64,000 nt of DNA from NCBI RefSeq assembly GCF_900110435.1, contig NZ_FODT01000004.1, forward strand, positions 414,012 to 478,011, in the 5' to 3' direction. The position numbers and the translations under genes are program-made. The stretch comes from Rhodopseudomonas pseudopalustris (GTDB lineage Bacteria; Pseudomonadota; Alphaproteobacteria; Rhizobiales; Xanthobacteraceae). This document shows positions 1 to 9,619 of the stretch, piece after piece. Each line of letters begins with the position of its first letter. Within the stretch, counting starts at the first letter, position 1. The notes beneath the pieces were generated by a model. That model was not told the origin of the DNA, searched no databases, and saw only the letters and a list, made by a program, of their open reading frames with translations.

Positions 1-693
1 CGCGACGCGGAGCCGGCTGCGGAGCCGCAGGCCAGTCTCGATCAGCGCCAACAATTGATCGACCGCCAGCGCCAGCACAGCGGCTGCGGCACAGCCGAAC
101 AGCACCAGCACCCAGTTCTGGGTTTGCAGTCCCGCAAAGATGTAGTTGCCGAGGCTGGTCTGACCGATCGGCGTCGACAGCGTCGCGGTGCCGATCACCC
201 ACACCGCACTGGTGCGGATGCCGGCCATGATCACCGGCAGCGCCAGTGGCAGCTCGACCATCGTCAGCGTCTGCCGTGGAGTCATACCGACGCCCTGTGC
301 AGCCTCGATCAGCGCCGGGTCGACGCCGGCGAGCCCGGTGATGGTGTTGCGCAGCACCGGCAGCATCGAATACAGCGCCAGCGCCAGCACCGCGGGCAGG
401 AAGCCGAAAGCGGAGAAGCTGACGCCGATAGCGCTTGCCGTCAGCGCCGCCAGCGCCAGCAATAATGGATAGAACAGCGCCAACAAGGCAAGGCCCGGAA
501 TGGTCTGCACGATGCCGGCGAAGCCGAGCAGGGCGCCGCGCAACACCGGCCGGTGGCGCGCGAGGATCGCGAGCGGCAGGCTGACGGCGAGGCCGAGCCC
601 CAGCGCCGCGACGCTGACGCGGACATGGCTGCCGAGATAGTCCGGCAGATTGGCCAGCGCCTCGGTCCAGCGTGGGTCGCTGAAGATACTCAT
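1..693 (-). CDS. Osmoprotectant-type ABC transporter permease (3' end missing)
   Basis: Read on the minus strand from an ATG at 693, the frame stays open to the window edge, so the C-terminus is missing. The 231 visible residues form a hydrophobic BPD-type permease of the OpuB/ProW family, with several membrane helices and a coupling-loop region around GVDPALIEAAQGVGMT, as in glycine betaine/choline importers. The ATG overlaps the stop of the upstream ATPase gene by four bases, so the two are translationally coupled. In relatives the permease is often fused to or followed by a substrate-binding domain, which would lie outside the window. The substrate is inferred from family only. Confidence 0.85.
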   Translation of the reverse strand, partial: MSIFSDPRWTEALANLPDYLGSHVRVSVAALGLGLAVSLPLAILARHRPVLRGALLGFAGIVQTIPGLALLALFYPLLLALAALTASAIGVSFSAFGFLPAVLALALYSMLPVLRNTITGLAGVDPALIEAAQGVGMTPRQTLTMVELPLALPVIMAGIRTSAVWVIGTATLSTPIGQTSLGNYIFAGLQTQNWVLVLFGCAAAAVLALAVDQLLALIETGLRLRSRLRVA

Positions 694-1481
694 GTCCCGG
701 CGTCCCGCGGCAGCAATTCGCCGAGGCGCTTCGCCTGCCGGCGCGGCGTCTGCAGTAATTCGGCGACATAGGGATCGGTGCTATGCGCCAGCTCGGCAGC
801 GGCGCCCTGTGCGATCAATTGTCCTGCCCGCATCACCGCGATGCGGTCAGCGAGTAGCAGTGCCTCGGTGATGTCGTGGGTGATCAGCATCGTGGTCAGC
901 CCGAGCCGGTCGTGCAGCGCGCGGAAGTCGTCGCCGAGCGCATCGCGGGTCAAGGGATCGAGCGCGCCGAACGGTTCGTCCATCAGCACGATGCTCGGTT
1001 TCGCCGCGAGCGCGCGGGCGACGCCCACGCGCTGGCGCTGGCCCCCGGAGAGTTCGTGCGGAAAGCGCCCGCGATGCTGCGCGCGATCGAGCCGCACCAG
1101 ATCGAGCAGTTCGTCGACCCGAGCTGCGATCTTTGCGGCAGGCCAGCCGAGTAGCTTCGGCGTGATCCCAATATTGCCGGCGACGGTGAGGTGCGGGAAC
1201 AGCGCGCCGGCCTGGAACACGGTTCCGATCCGGCGTCGCAGCACGATCGGGTCGGTGCTGCGGACGTCTGCGCCCTCGATCGCGATCGAGCCGGCGTCGG
1301 CGTCGATCAGCCGGTTAGCGAGGCGCAGCAGCGTGGTTTTGCCGGAGCCGGAGCCGCCGACGATCGCGAGGAACTCGCCGCGCGCGACGCTCAGCGACAC
1401 GCCGTCGACCGCTTTGATCCGGCCGCCGCCGAAAGTCTTGGCGACGCGGGCATAGGCGATCATTGGCGGGGCGTCGCTCAT
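690..1481 (-). CDS. Osmoprotectant-type ABC transporter ATP-binding protein
   Basis: A 263-residue ABC ATPase of the OpuBA/ProV type that would power the permease encoded just downstream. Visible motifs are Walker A (GGSGSGKTT, about residues 37-45), signature LSGGQRQRVG, Walker B IVLMDEP and the switch histidine in LITHD. The open frame extends upstream to 2138, but the family N-terminus fits the ATG at 1481, and anything longer would run through the divergent ABC gene. It lacks the C-terminal CBS domains of ProV-type proteins. It is divergent from the NitT/TauT operon starting at 1584, with about 100 bp between for both promoters. Confidence 0.88.
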   Translation of the reverse strand: MSDAPPMIAYARVAKTFGGGRIKAVDGVSLSVARGEFLAIVGGSGSGKTTLLRLANRLIDADAGSIAIEGADVRSTDPIVLRRRIGTVFQAGALFPHLTVAGNIGITPKLLGWPAAKIAARVDELLDLVRLDRAQHRGRFPHELSGGQRQRVGVARALAAKPSIVLMDEPFGALDPLTRDALGDDFRALHDRLGLTTMLITHDITEALLLADRIAVMRAGQLIAQGAAAELAHSTDPYVAELLQTPRRQAKRLGELLPRDAGT

Positions 1482-1583
1482 CCTTGCCGCCCTAGCACGG
1501 CGGTCGGCTGCGATAAAGCGTAAGCGGTGCTTGCAGTTTGCCGCGCACCGTTGAATGGTCCGCGCAGAAACGGAGGCGGATGC

Positions 1584-2402
1584 GTGGGCGGAGAAGCATC
1601 GACGGCAATCGCGCTGCGGGAGGCGAGCGTGGCGTTCCGCCTTGCGGACGGACGCATCTACACCGCGGTAGAGAAGGCGTCGCTCGACGTTGCCGACGGC
1701 GAGTTTGTAGCGATCGTCGGACCGACCGGTTGCGGCAAGTCCACGCTTCTGAACGTCGCCGCCGGGCTGCTGCGCCCGGTGTCGGGCGAGGCGCGGATAT
1801 TCGGCGGGCCGCTCGCCGGGCTCAATGCCGATGCCGGCTATCTGTTTCAGGCCGATGCGCTGTTCCCGTGGAAGACCGCGATCGACAATGTCGCGATCGG
1901 GCTGGAGATCTCGGGCACGCCGCGCGCCGAGGCGCTGGCGCGCGCGCAAGGCTGGCTCGATACCGTTGGTCTGGGCGCCTTTGCGGGCCGCTACCCGCAC
2001 ATGCTGTCGGGCGGCCAACGCAAGCGGGTCGGGCTCGCGCAAGTGCTGATCCGCGATCCGAAAATCTTGCTGATGGACGAGCCGTTCGGCCCGCTCGACG
2101 CGCAGACAAGGCAGATCATGGGCAATCTGTTGCTGCAATTATGGAGCGCGCATCGCAAGGCAGTGTTGTTCGTCACCCACGATCTCGAAGAGGCAATCGC
2201 GCTTGCCGATCGGGTGGTGATCATGTCGGCGGGGCCGTCCGCCCACATCATCGGCGACTGGCGCGTGGCGCTGCCGCGGCCGCGTGACATTTTCGAGATT
2301 CGCTTGACCCACGAGTTTCATACGCTGCATCGCGAGATCTGGGGCGTGCTGCGCGATGAGGTGATGAAGGGCTACGCTCAGGCCGGGCAGGCGGTGGCGT
2401 GA
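1584..2402 (+). CDS. NitT/TauT-family ABC transporter ATP-binding protein
   Basis: A 272-residue cytoplasmic ATPase of the SsuB/TauB/NrtD family. Walker A reads GPTGCGKST, the signature LSGGQRKRVG, Walker B ILLMDEP, followed by the switch histidine in FVTHD. A GTG at 1584 with a GGAGG seven bases upstream is chosen over the in-frame codon at 1527, because the N-terminus then begins just before the conserved first strand. It is the first gene of an ATPase-permease-binding protein-Nudix run. The family carries nitrate, sulfonates, taurine or pyrimidine precursors; the substrate here cannot be read from sequence. Confidence 0.87.
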   Translation: MGGEASTAIALREASVAFRLADGRIYTAVEKASLDVADGEFVAIVGPTGCGKSTLLNVAAGLLRPVSGEARIFGGPLAGLNADAGYLFQADALFPWKTAIDNVAIGLEISGTPRAEALARAQGWLDTVGLGAFAGRYPHMLSGGQRKRVGLAQVLIRDPKILLMDEPFGPLDAQTRQIMGNLLLQLWSAHRKAVLFVTHDLEEAIALADRVVIMSAGPSAHIIGDWRVALPRPRDIFEIRLTHEFHTLHREIWGVLRDEVMKGYAQAGQAVA

Positions 2403-2403
2403 T

Positions 2404-2477
2404 GGTGTCGTTGTACGATCCACCGACACCTTGCCTGTCGACCCGCACCCCCGACCCCTCCCCGCAAGGGGGAGGGG
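2404..2477. repeat. Intercistronic palindromic element
   Basis: The gap between the ATPase and permease genes holds two inverted repeats: GGTGTCG (2404-2410) with CGACACC (2424-2430), and CCCCTCCCC (2455-2463) with GGGGAGGGG (2469-2477). The second forms a tight GC hairpin just upstream of the permease start. It looks like a short dispersed palindromic element that inserted between the genes; whether it alters transcript stability is unknown. An N-terminal extension of the permease encoded through this element is unlikely to be real. Confidence 0.5.
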
Positions 2478-2496
2478 AGTACGCAGGGGCCTTGCC

Positions 2497-3294
2497 ATGT
2501 CCCGCATGAGGCTCCTGACGCTGCAGCTGCTGGTCGCGATCGTCGCGCTGGCGATCTGGCAATTCTTCACCACCGTGCCGGTCGCCGGCCGGCTGCTGTT
2601 GCCGCCGTTCTTCTTTTCCAATCCGGTCGATGTGGCGAAGCAAGTATTTGCCTGGTTCGCGTCGGGCTTGATCTGGAAGCACCTGCTGATCACGCTGTGG
2701 GAGTCGCTGCTGGCGTTCGTGATCGGCTCGGTCGCGGGCGTGCTGGTCGGTTTCTGGTTCGCGCGGCAGCCGCGCGTCGCCGCGGTGTTCGATCCCTATG
2801 TCAAGATGCTCAACGCGCTGCCGCGCGTGGTGCTGGCGCCGATCTTCACGTTGTGGCTGGGCCTCGGCATCTGGTCGAAGGTCGCGCTCGGCGTGACGCT
2901 GGTGTTCTTCGTGGTGTTCTTCAACGTCTATCAGGGCGTCAAGGAAACCAGCGGAACCCTGGTCGACAACGCGCGGATGCTCGGGATGAGCGAACGGCAG
3001 ATGATGCGTCATGTGTTCTGGCCGTCGGCGCTGTCGTGGATGTTCTCGTCGCTGCACACCGCGATCGGCTTCGCCGTGGTCGGCGCGGTGGTCGGCGAAT
3101 ATCTCGGCGCAGCCGCCGGCCTCGGCTATCTGATCCAGCAGGCCGAGGGCACGTTCGACGTCGCCGGCGTGTTCGCCGGAATGTTCGTGCTGTCGGTGTT
3201 CGTGATCGTGATCGATCTGGCGGTCAGTCTGGTGGAGCGGCGACTGCTGGTCTGGCGGCCGCGACCCTCGGGAACGCTGCAACAGACCGACTAG
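2497..3294 (+). CDS. NitT/TauT-family ABC transporter permease
   Basis: A 265-residue inner-membrane permease with about six transmembrane helices and the BPD coupling segment near DNARMLGMSERQMMRHVFWP. It partners the ATPase encoded at 1584-2402 and the binding protein at 3350-4375. The frame opens at 2431, but the first codons lie in a palindromic repeat and encode a proline/arginine-rich stretch unlike the family, so the ATG at 2497 (MSRMRLLTLQ) is preferred. The permease is of the SsuC/TauC type. Confidence 0.86.
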   Translation: MSRMRLLTLQLLVAIVALAIWQFFTTVPVAGRLLLPPFFFSNPVDVAKQVFAWFASGLIWKHLLITLWESLLAFVIGSVAGVLVGFWFARQPRVAAVFDPYVKMLNALPRVVLAPIFTLWLGLGIWSKVALGVTLVFFVVFFNVYQGVKETSGTLVDNARMLGMSERQMMRHVFWPSALSWMFSSLHTAIGFAVVGAVVGEYLGAAAGLGYLIQQAEGTFDVAGVFAGMFVLSVFVIVIDLAVSLVERRLLVWRPRPSGTLQQTD

Positions 3295-3349
3295 AGTCCT
3301 TCGTCGCTTTCGCCTATCGTGGGCGCCGCTTGGTCCCGGGAGAAACGTC

Positions 3350-4375
3350 GTGAAAACAATAATCGCCAGACTCGCCGCGATGCTGTCGGCGCTGTTGCTC
3401 ACCACCACGCTCGCCGTTGCGCAGAGCAAGGTGACGATCGCGATCGGCGGCGGGGCATGCCTTTGCTATCTGCCGACGGTGCTGGCGAAGCAACTCGGCG
3501 AATACGAGAAGGCCGGGCTCAGCGTCGAGCTGGTCGATCTCAAGGGTGGTTCGGATGCGCTGAAGGCCGTGCTCGGCGGCAGCGCCGACGTGGTGTCGGG
3601 TTACTTCGATCACACGGTGAATCTCGCCGCCAAGAAGCAGGAGATGCAGTCGTTCGTGGTTTATGATCGCTATCCGGGGCTGGTGCTGGCGGTTTCGCCT
3701 GGGCACACGGCGGAGATCAAGTCGATCAAGGACCTCGCCGGCAAAAAGGTCGGCGTCAGCGCGCCGGGTTCGTCGACCGATTTCTTTCTCAAATATCTTT
3801 TGAAGAAGAACGGCGTTGATCCGAACAACGTGTCGGTGATCGGCGTCGGCCTCGGCGCCACCGCGGTGGCGGCGATGCAGCAGGGCCAGATCGACGCCGC
3901 GGTGATGCTCGATCCGGCGGTGACGATTCTGCAGAGCGCCCACGCTGATTTGCGTATCCTCAGCGATACGCGGACCGAGCACGACACCCGCGAGGTGTTC
4001 GGCGGTGACTATCCCGGCGGCGCGCTGTACGCGACGGTGGCCTGGATCAAGGCGCATCCGAAGGAGGCGCAGGGACTGACCAACGCCATCCTGAATACGC
4101 TGGGCTGGATTCACACGCATTCGGCGGACGAGATCGCCGACAGGATGCCGCCCAACATCGTCGGCAAGGACAGGGCGCAATATGTCGCCGCGTTGAAAAA
4201 CACGATTCCGATGTATTCGACCACCGGGTTGATGGACCCGAAGGGCGCCGATGCGGTGCTCGCGGTGTTCAGCGTCGGCTCGCCCGAGGTCGCGAAAGCC
4301 AATATCGACGTGACCAAGACCTACACCAACGCTTTCGTCGAGCAGGCGGCGAAGACGTCGGGTGCGGCGAAGTAA
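3350..4375 (+). CDS. NitT/TauT-family ABC transporter substrate-binding protein
   Basis: A 341-residue periplasmic binding protein with a cleavable signal peptide ending near LAVAQS (about residue 25). The mature part begins with a typical NMT1/SsuA-like strand, and segments such as DLKGGSDALKAVLGG and DLAGKKVGVSAPGSSTD match the ligand-binding lobes of this superfamily. It follows the permease gene by 55 bp in the same operon. The ligand is unknown. A cysteine pair (GGACLC) right at the mature N-terminal strand, close to the expected pocket, is unusual. Confidence 0.86.
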   Translation: MKTIIARLAAMLSALLLTTTLAVAQSKVTIAIGGGACLCYLPTVLAKQLGEYEKAGLSVELVDLKGGSDALKAVLGGSADVVSGYFDHTVNLAAKKQEMQSFVVYDRYPGLVLAVSPGHTAEIKSIKDLAGKKVGVSAPGSSTDFFLKYLLKKNGVDPNNVSVIGVGLGATAVAAMQQGQIDAAVMLDPAVTILQSAHADLRILSDTRTEHDTREVFGGDYPGGALYATVAWIKAHPKEAQGLTNAILNTLGWIHTHSADEIADRMPPNIVGKDRAQYVAALKNTIPMYSTTGLMDPKGADAVLAVFSVGSPEVAKANIDVTKTYTNAFVEQAAKTSGAAK

Positions 4376-4386
4376 CGGCGTCGGCC

Positions 4387-5103
4387 ATGAGCGCGTCCGT
4401 GCCGGTCACGATCCACCGCGTGACCCATCTCGACCTGTGGGTCGGCGACTATGTGTGGCCGTTCACAGAAAGGCACCGGTCGAAAATCGATGGCTATTTC
4501 GCCGCGCGTCAGTTGGAGCAGCCGAAGCTGTGGAACGGCCGCGTGCTGTTGGGGCGGCGGCCGCGATTTGACGGCGCGCGGTTCAGTGCCGAGTGCTTCG
4601 AGACCGACTTCGCCAGTTTCCTGTGCTGGCGGGAATGGGATTTCCCCGACGCGTCGGTGTTCAATGGTTTCGGAATGGGCGTGATCCGCAGCAAAGACGG
4701 CGCGATCGTCCTCGGCGAGATGGGCGCGCATACATCCAACGCCGGTCAGGTGTATTTCGCCGGCGGCACGCCGGATCCGTCCGATGTTCGTAACCATCGG
4801 CTCGACATCGCCGCCAGCGTCACACGCGAGGTTCAGGAAGAGACCGGGTTGTCCCGGTTCGACTACCGCGCAGCTGATGATTGGCACTGCGTCGAGGCCG
4901 GTTCATTCGTGGCGATGCTGCGTATCCTGGATGTCTATCTCCCCGCCGAAGCGCTGAAGTCACGGATCGAGGCGCATCTCGCGCGCGATGAATTGCCGGA
5001 GTTCAGCCGGGTGCACCTGGTGCGGTCGGAGGCGGATTTCCTCCCGGCGATGCCGCGCTTCGTCACCGCCTATCTCACGATGCTGCTGGACGGCGACGAC
5101 TGA
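4387..5103 (+). CDS. Nudix-family hydrolase
   Basis: A 238-residue protein starting 11 bases after the binding-protein stop, so probably the last gene of the ABC operon. The Nudix signature is visible at the core: a glycine-rich GGTPDP segment followed by ASVTREVQEETGL, which matches the REUxEExGU metal-binding helix. Nudix enzymes hydrolyse nucleoside-diphosphate-linked compounds; the long N-terminal part (about 115 residues) is not diagnostic. Placement in a transporter operon hints that it acts on the imported compound or a derivative, which is inference. Its last 34 bases overlap the 3' end of the convergent gene. Confidence 0.72.
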   Translation: MSASVPVTIHRVTHLDLWVGDYVWPFTERHRSKIDGYFAARQLEQPKLWNGRVLLGRRPRFDGARFSAECFETDFASFLCWREWDFPDASVFNGFGMGVIRSKDGAIVLGEMGAHTSNAGQVYFAGGTPDPSDVRNHRLDIAASVTREVQEETGLSRFDYRAADDWHCVEAGSFVAMLRILDVYLPAEALKSRIEAHLARDELPEFSRVHLVRSEADFLPAMPRFVTAYLTMLLDGDD

Positions 5104-6320
5104 CAGGCGGGGGAGGCCGCGGACGCGTCGCTCCTGCGCAGCCCTTGGAAAATCAGCCCGATCATCGCCAGCGTGGCGAGCGGTGCGAACCGGCCAGCTT
5201 CGACGTAGACCGCAGGGCTTGCCAGCGGCACCACCCAGATCGCAGTCGCGACCAGCCATGGCAACGGTCCGGGTGTCGATGTGAACGACGCAAACCAGAG
5301 CGTCAGCGCCACGACCAGCAGCAGCGCGTCGTAGGGGCCGGAATGCGGCGCGGCGAGGATCGTCGCGGCCAGCAGGACCGCGAGCCGCAGATCCGGCATG
5401 CCGCGGATGCGGAAGGAAAGGGCGGTGATCACCACGGCAACGACCAAGGCCGCGGCTTGCAGCGTCGACGCGAGCGTCTCACCGGCGCCGAGCAATCTCG
5501 CGCAGGCCCAGACGCTGTGGCCCCAGATCCGGCCATAGCTCACCCATTTCGGATCGGCGCTGACCATGTTCTCGATCAACTTCGGCAGCCACCAGATCCA
5601 GATGTCGAGGCCGAAGATCAGCGCGCTCGCCGCGGCCAGCGCCAGCGCTGAGCCGGCCGTGGCAAGCAGCGCGCGCCACTGCCCGGCGGCGATGAGTGCG
5701 ACGGGGATCAGCACGGCGAATTGCGGTTTGAAGCTCAGCAGGCCGAGCACCGCGCCGGCGAGCAGCGGCCGATCCGGCAGCGCGCGAAATCCGGCGACGA
5801 TCAGCGCCGCGACCAAAAACGAGCATTGGCCGTCGGCGAGGGTGATCGCCGCGGCAGGCGACAGCAGCGCCGCGAGTGCGACGAAGCGCGCACGATCGGG
5901 CCGGTCGGCGCCGACCAGCAGTGCAGCAACCAGCGCTGCGGCGGTAACGATCTGGAACGCGAAATAGGAGCCAATGAATCCGAGCGGCGCGAACGGCAGC
6001 AGCAGCACCAGGAAGCTCGGTGGGTAGAACCACGGCCGATAGGCCAGCGGCACGGTCAGCCAGTCGCGCAGACTGTCGTTGAGGAAGGCGGTGAACCGGT
6101 CGCCGTCCATGATCAGCGGCAGGTTGCCGTCGAGCATCGCCCGGATTGCGCCCCAGAACACCGCCCAGTCGGTGCCGAGCGCGATGTGGTTCAGGCCGAT
6201 GAAGCCAGGCTTGAACGCGGTCGAGCCCAGCACTGCCCAGCCGTACAGGGTGGCGAGCGCAAAGGTCGGAAGCACCACCAGCGCCACCGGGCCCCATTTC
6301 GGCGACGGCGCTGGCGACAT
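5070..6320 (-). CDS. GT87-type (DUF2029) multi-pass membrane glycosyltransferase
   Basis: A 416-residue, very hydrophobic protein with roughly ten membrane helices. The first periplasmic loop contains TDWAVFWGAIRAML, matching the conserved aspartate loop of GT87 polyprenyl-phosphate-dependent mannosyltransferase-like proteins, and LLSFKPQFAVLIP is also typical of that family. The acceptor and sugar are unknown. It lies 10 bp upstream of bioB's 3' end on the same strand as bioB. Its stop codon lies inside the convergent Nudix gene (34-bp tail-to-tail overlap). Confidence 0.75.
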   Translation of the reverse strand: MSPAPSPKWGPVALVVLPTFALATLYGWAVLGSTAFKPGFIGLNHIALGTDWAVFWGAIRAMLDGNLPLIMDGDRFTAFLNDSLRDWLTVPLAYRPWFYPPSFLVLLLPFAPLGFIGSYFAFQIVTAAALVAALLVGADRPDRARFVALAALLSPAAAITLADGQCSFLVAALIVAGFRALPDRPLLAGAVLGLLSFKPQFAVLIPVALIAAGQWRALLATAGSALALAAASALIFGLDIWIWWLPKLIENMVSADPKWVSYGRIWGHSVWACARLLGAGETLASTLQAAALVVAVVITALSFRIRGMPDLRLAVLLAATILAAPHSGPYDALLLVVALTLWFASFTSTPGPLPWLVATAIWVVPLASPAVYVEAGRFAPLATLAMIGLIFQGLRRSDASAASPACQSSPSSSIVR

Positions 6321-6329
6321 GGTGATAGC

Positions 6330-7358
6330 CTACGCGTTACCGTGGGCGTGAACGCCGAGGTCGTCGCGCGGGGTGATGCCGAGTCTGGCGAACAGCGCAC
6401 GGTCCTTGCTGTCGCCGGGGTTCGGCGTGGTCAGCAGGGTGTCGCCGATGAAGATCGAATTGGCGCCGGCGAGGAAGCACAGCGCCTGCATCTCGTCGCT
6501 CATCGCGGTGCGGCCGGCGGCGAGGCGGACATCGGACTTCGGCATCATGATCCGCGCCAGCGCGATGGTGCGGACGAATTCGAACGGATCGACCGGCGTG
6601 GCGGTCGCCGCGATCGGCGTGCCTTCGATCGGGATCAGCATGTTGATCGGCACGCTCTCCGGGTGTTGCGGCAGGTTGGCGAGGGTGCGCAGCATCTCGA
6701 CGCGGTCGGTCGGCTTTTCGCCGAGGCCGAGAATGCCGCCGCAGCACACTTTGATGCCGGCGTCCTGCACCTTCTCCAGCGTCTCGAGCCGGTCGCCGAA
6801 GCTGCGGGTCTTGACCACCGACGAATAGAACCCCTCGGACGTGTCGATGTTGTGGTTGTAGTAGTCGAGGCCGGCGTCGGCGAGCTGCTTGGCCTGATCA
6901 TCGGTCAGCATCCCGAGCGTCATGCAGGCTTCCATCCCGAGCGCCTTGACGCCCTTCACCATCTCGATCACCGGCGCCATGTCGCGGTCCTTCGGCGAGC
7001 GCCACGCCGCGCCCATGCAATAGCGCGTTGCGCCGGCGTCGCGCGCCGCCTTGGCGCCCTCGATCACCTTGGCCGGGTCCATCAGCTTGGAGGCGGGCAG
7101 GGCGGTGTCGTGATGCGACGACTGGCTGCAATAGCCGCAGTCCTCGGCGCAGCCGCCGGTCTTGACGTTGAGCAGCTGATTGCACTGCACCGCATTGGCG
7201 TCGAAGCTCTGGCGGTGGATGGTCTGCGCCCGGAAGATCAAATCCGCGAACGGCGCGTGATAGATCGCGGCGGCTTCCTCGCGCGTCCAGTCGTGGCGGA
7301 TGGTCGGGGTGGAATCGGCGAGAGCTTGGGCCAAAGACGGCAGATCGATCGAATTCAA
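6330..7358 (-). CDS. bioB: Biotin synthase BioB
   Basis: A radical-SAM enzyme that inserts sulfur into dethiobiotin, the last step of biotin synthesis. The CxxxCxxC cluster motif is present as CAEDCGYC, followed by [19 protein letters not shown] and the cluster-region motif [10 protein letters not shown], all diagnostic of BioB. A TTG at 7358 with GGAG seven bases upstream gives a family-like N-terminus (342 residues); an in-frame ATG at 7427 would add 23 residues. No other bio genes are adjacent, so bioB stands alone here. Two biotin-dependent carboxylases are encoded elsewhere in the window. Confidence 0.95.
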   Translation of the reverse strand: MNSIDLPSLAQALADSTPTIRHDWTREEAAAIYHAPFADLIFRAQTIHRQSFDANAVQCNQLLNVKTGGCAEDCGYCSQSSHHDTALPASKLMDPAKVIEGAKAARDAGATRYCMGAAWRSPKDRDMAPVIEMVKGVKALGMEACMTLGMLTDDQAKQLADAGLDYYNHNIDTSEGFYSSVVKTRSFGDRLETLEKVQDAGIKVCCGGILGLGEKPTDRVEMLRTLANLPQHPESVPINMLIPIEGTPIAATATPVDPFEFVRTIALARIMMPKSDVRLAAGRTAMSDEMQALCFLAGANSIFIGDTLLTTPNPGDSKDRALFARLGITPRDDLGVHAHGNA

Positions 7359-7580
7359 CGCGGCGCTCCATGCTGTGTCGTTCAGCTCGCAATGCCATAC
7401 GGCGTTTCGGTGGGGGAGGAAACCCACTGCCGGTCGGGCGAGGGCCGACGATTGGTTAGGTCAGGATTTCTGACGCTTTATCGTGGGTTTTGTCCATCAT
7501 TTAGCGTTGCGAACCCATAGCGAGGTCGTCTAGAAGAATGGCGGTCCGGTTCGTCCGACTCTTGCGTCAACCCTCTTTCA

Positions 7581-7772
7581 ATGGTTGCCGTCGACGATGT
7601 GGACCTGAAGGTGTCGGGTATGACGATTCGCAGTGGCAGGTCGGGAACGGAAGGGGCGGCGATTTTCGCTGCGTCCGCGATTCCGGCTGCGCCGGCTCCG
7701 ACCCCTGCTCTCGAGGCTGTTGCGCTCGAGACCCTCGCGCTTGGCGGGCTGCTTCTGCTTATTTGCCCCTGA
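7581..7772 (+). CDS. Candidate leucine-rich leader peptide upstream of leuA
   Basis: A small frame (63 codons from 7581, or 50 from the ATG at 7620) ends LALGGLLLLICP and stops at 7770-7772, about 96 bases before leuA. Four consecutive leucine codons just before the stop recall the GLLLL run of the enterobacterial leuL leader peptide. The stop codon sits inside the left arm of a hairpin that has an alternative partner downstream. The start is uncertain and the N-terminal part has no recognisable content. Function as an attenuation leader is inferred from position and codon content. Confidence 0.45.
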   Translation: MVAVDDVDLKVSGMTIRSGRSGTEGAAIFAASAIPAAPAPTPALEAVALETLALGGLLLLICP

Positions 7773-7846
7773 GGGCCGTCTGGGCATTTGCGCCTGGGCA
7801 CTCAGGGGATCGCACGAACGCCAGACCCCCTATGCGCCCGGACGGC
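7766..7846 (+). promoter_or_regulatory. Candidate leuA attenuation region (alternative RNA helices)
   Basis: CCCCTGAG (7766-7773) can pair perfectly with CTCAGGGG (7801-7808). GCCGTCTGGGC (7775-7785), inside that loop, can pair over 11 positions (one G-U) with GCCCGGACGGC (7836-7846). The two helices cannot form together without a pseudoknot, as expected for a leader RNA switched by ribosome stalling at the upstream leucine codons. No strong U-tract follows, so control of leuA translation or Rho access is as possible as classical termination. The rest of the bioB-leuA gap (7359-7580) shows nothing identifiable but must hold the divergent promoters. Confidence 0.42.
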
Positions 7847-7868
7847 GCCCGACCAAAGGAATTCTTTC

Positions 7869-9443
<1,575 letters not shown>

Positions 9444-9475
9444 TCAGTCCGCGCGACGCATTATGCAATAAACGC

Positions 9476-9503
9476 AAACGCAGCGCTTCGGCGCTGCGTT
9501 TTT
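9476..9503 (+). terminator. Intrinsic terminator of leuA
   Basis: An 11-bp perfect stem (AAACGCAGCGC at 9476-9486) closed by a TTCG tetraloop and followed by a run of T's within the right arm. It lies 33 bases after the leuA stop. Confidence 0.93.
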
Positions 9504-9619
9504 GCGCCGCAGCAATGCCCCCTGCGAACTGGCAATGGCTTTTATTGGCGAGTCTCTGTATTGGGGGCGAGCAACACGTAGCGCGGCTAGCGCGCATCGA
9601 CAAAAATAGGGGACGTCCC

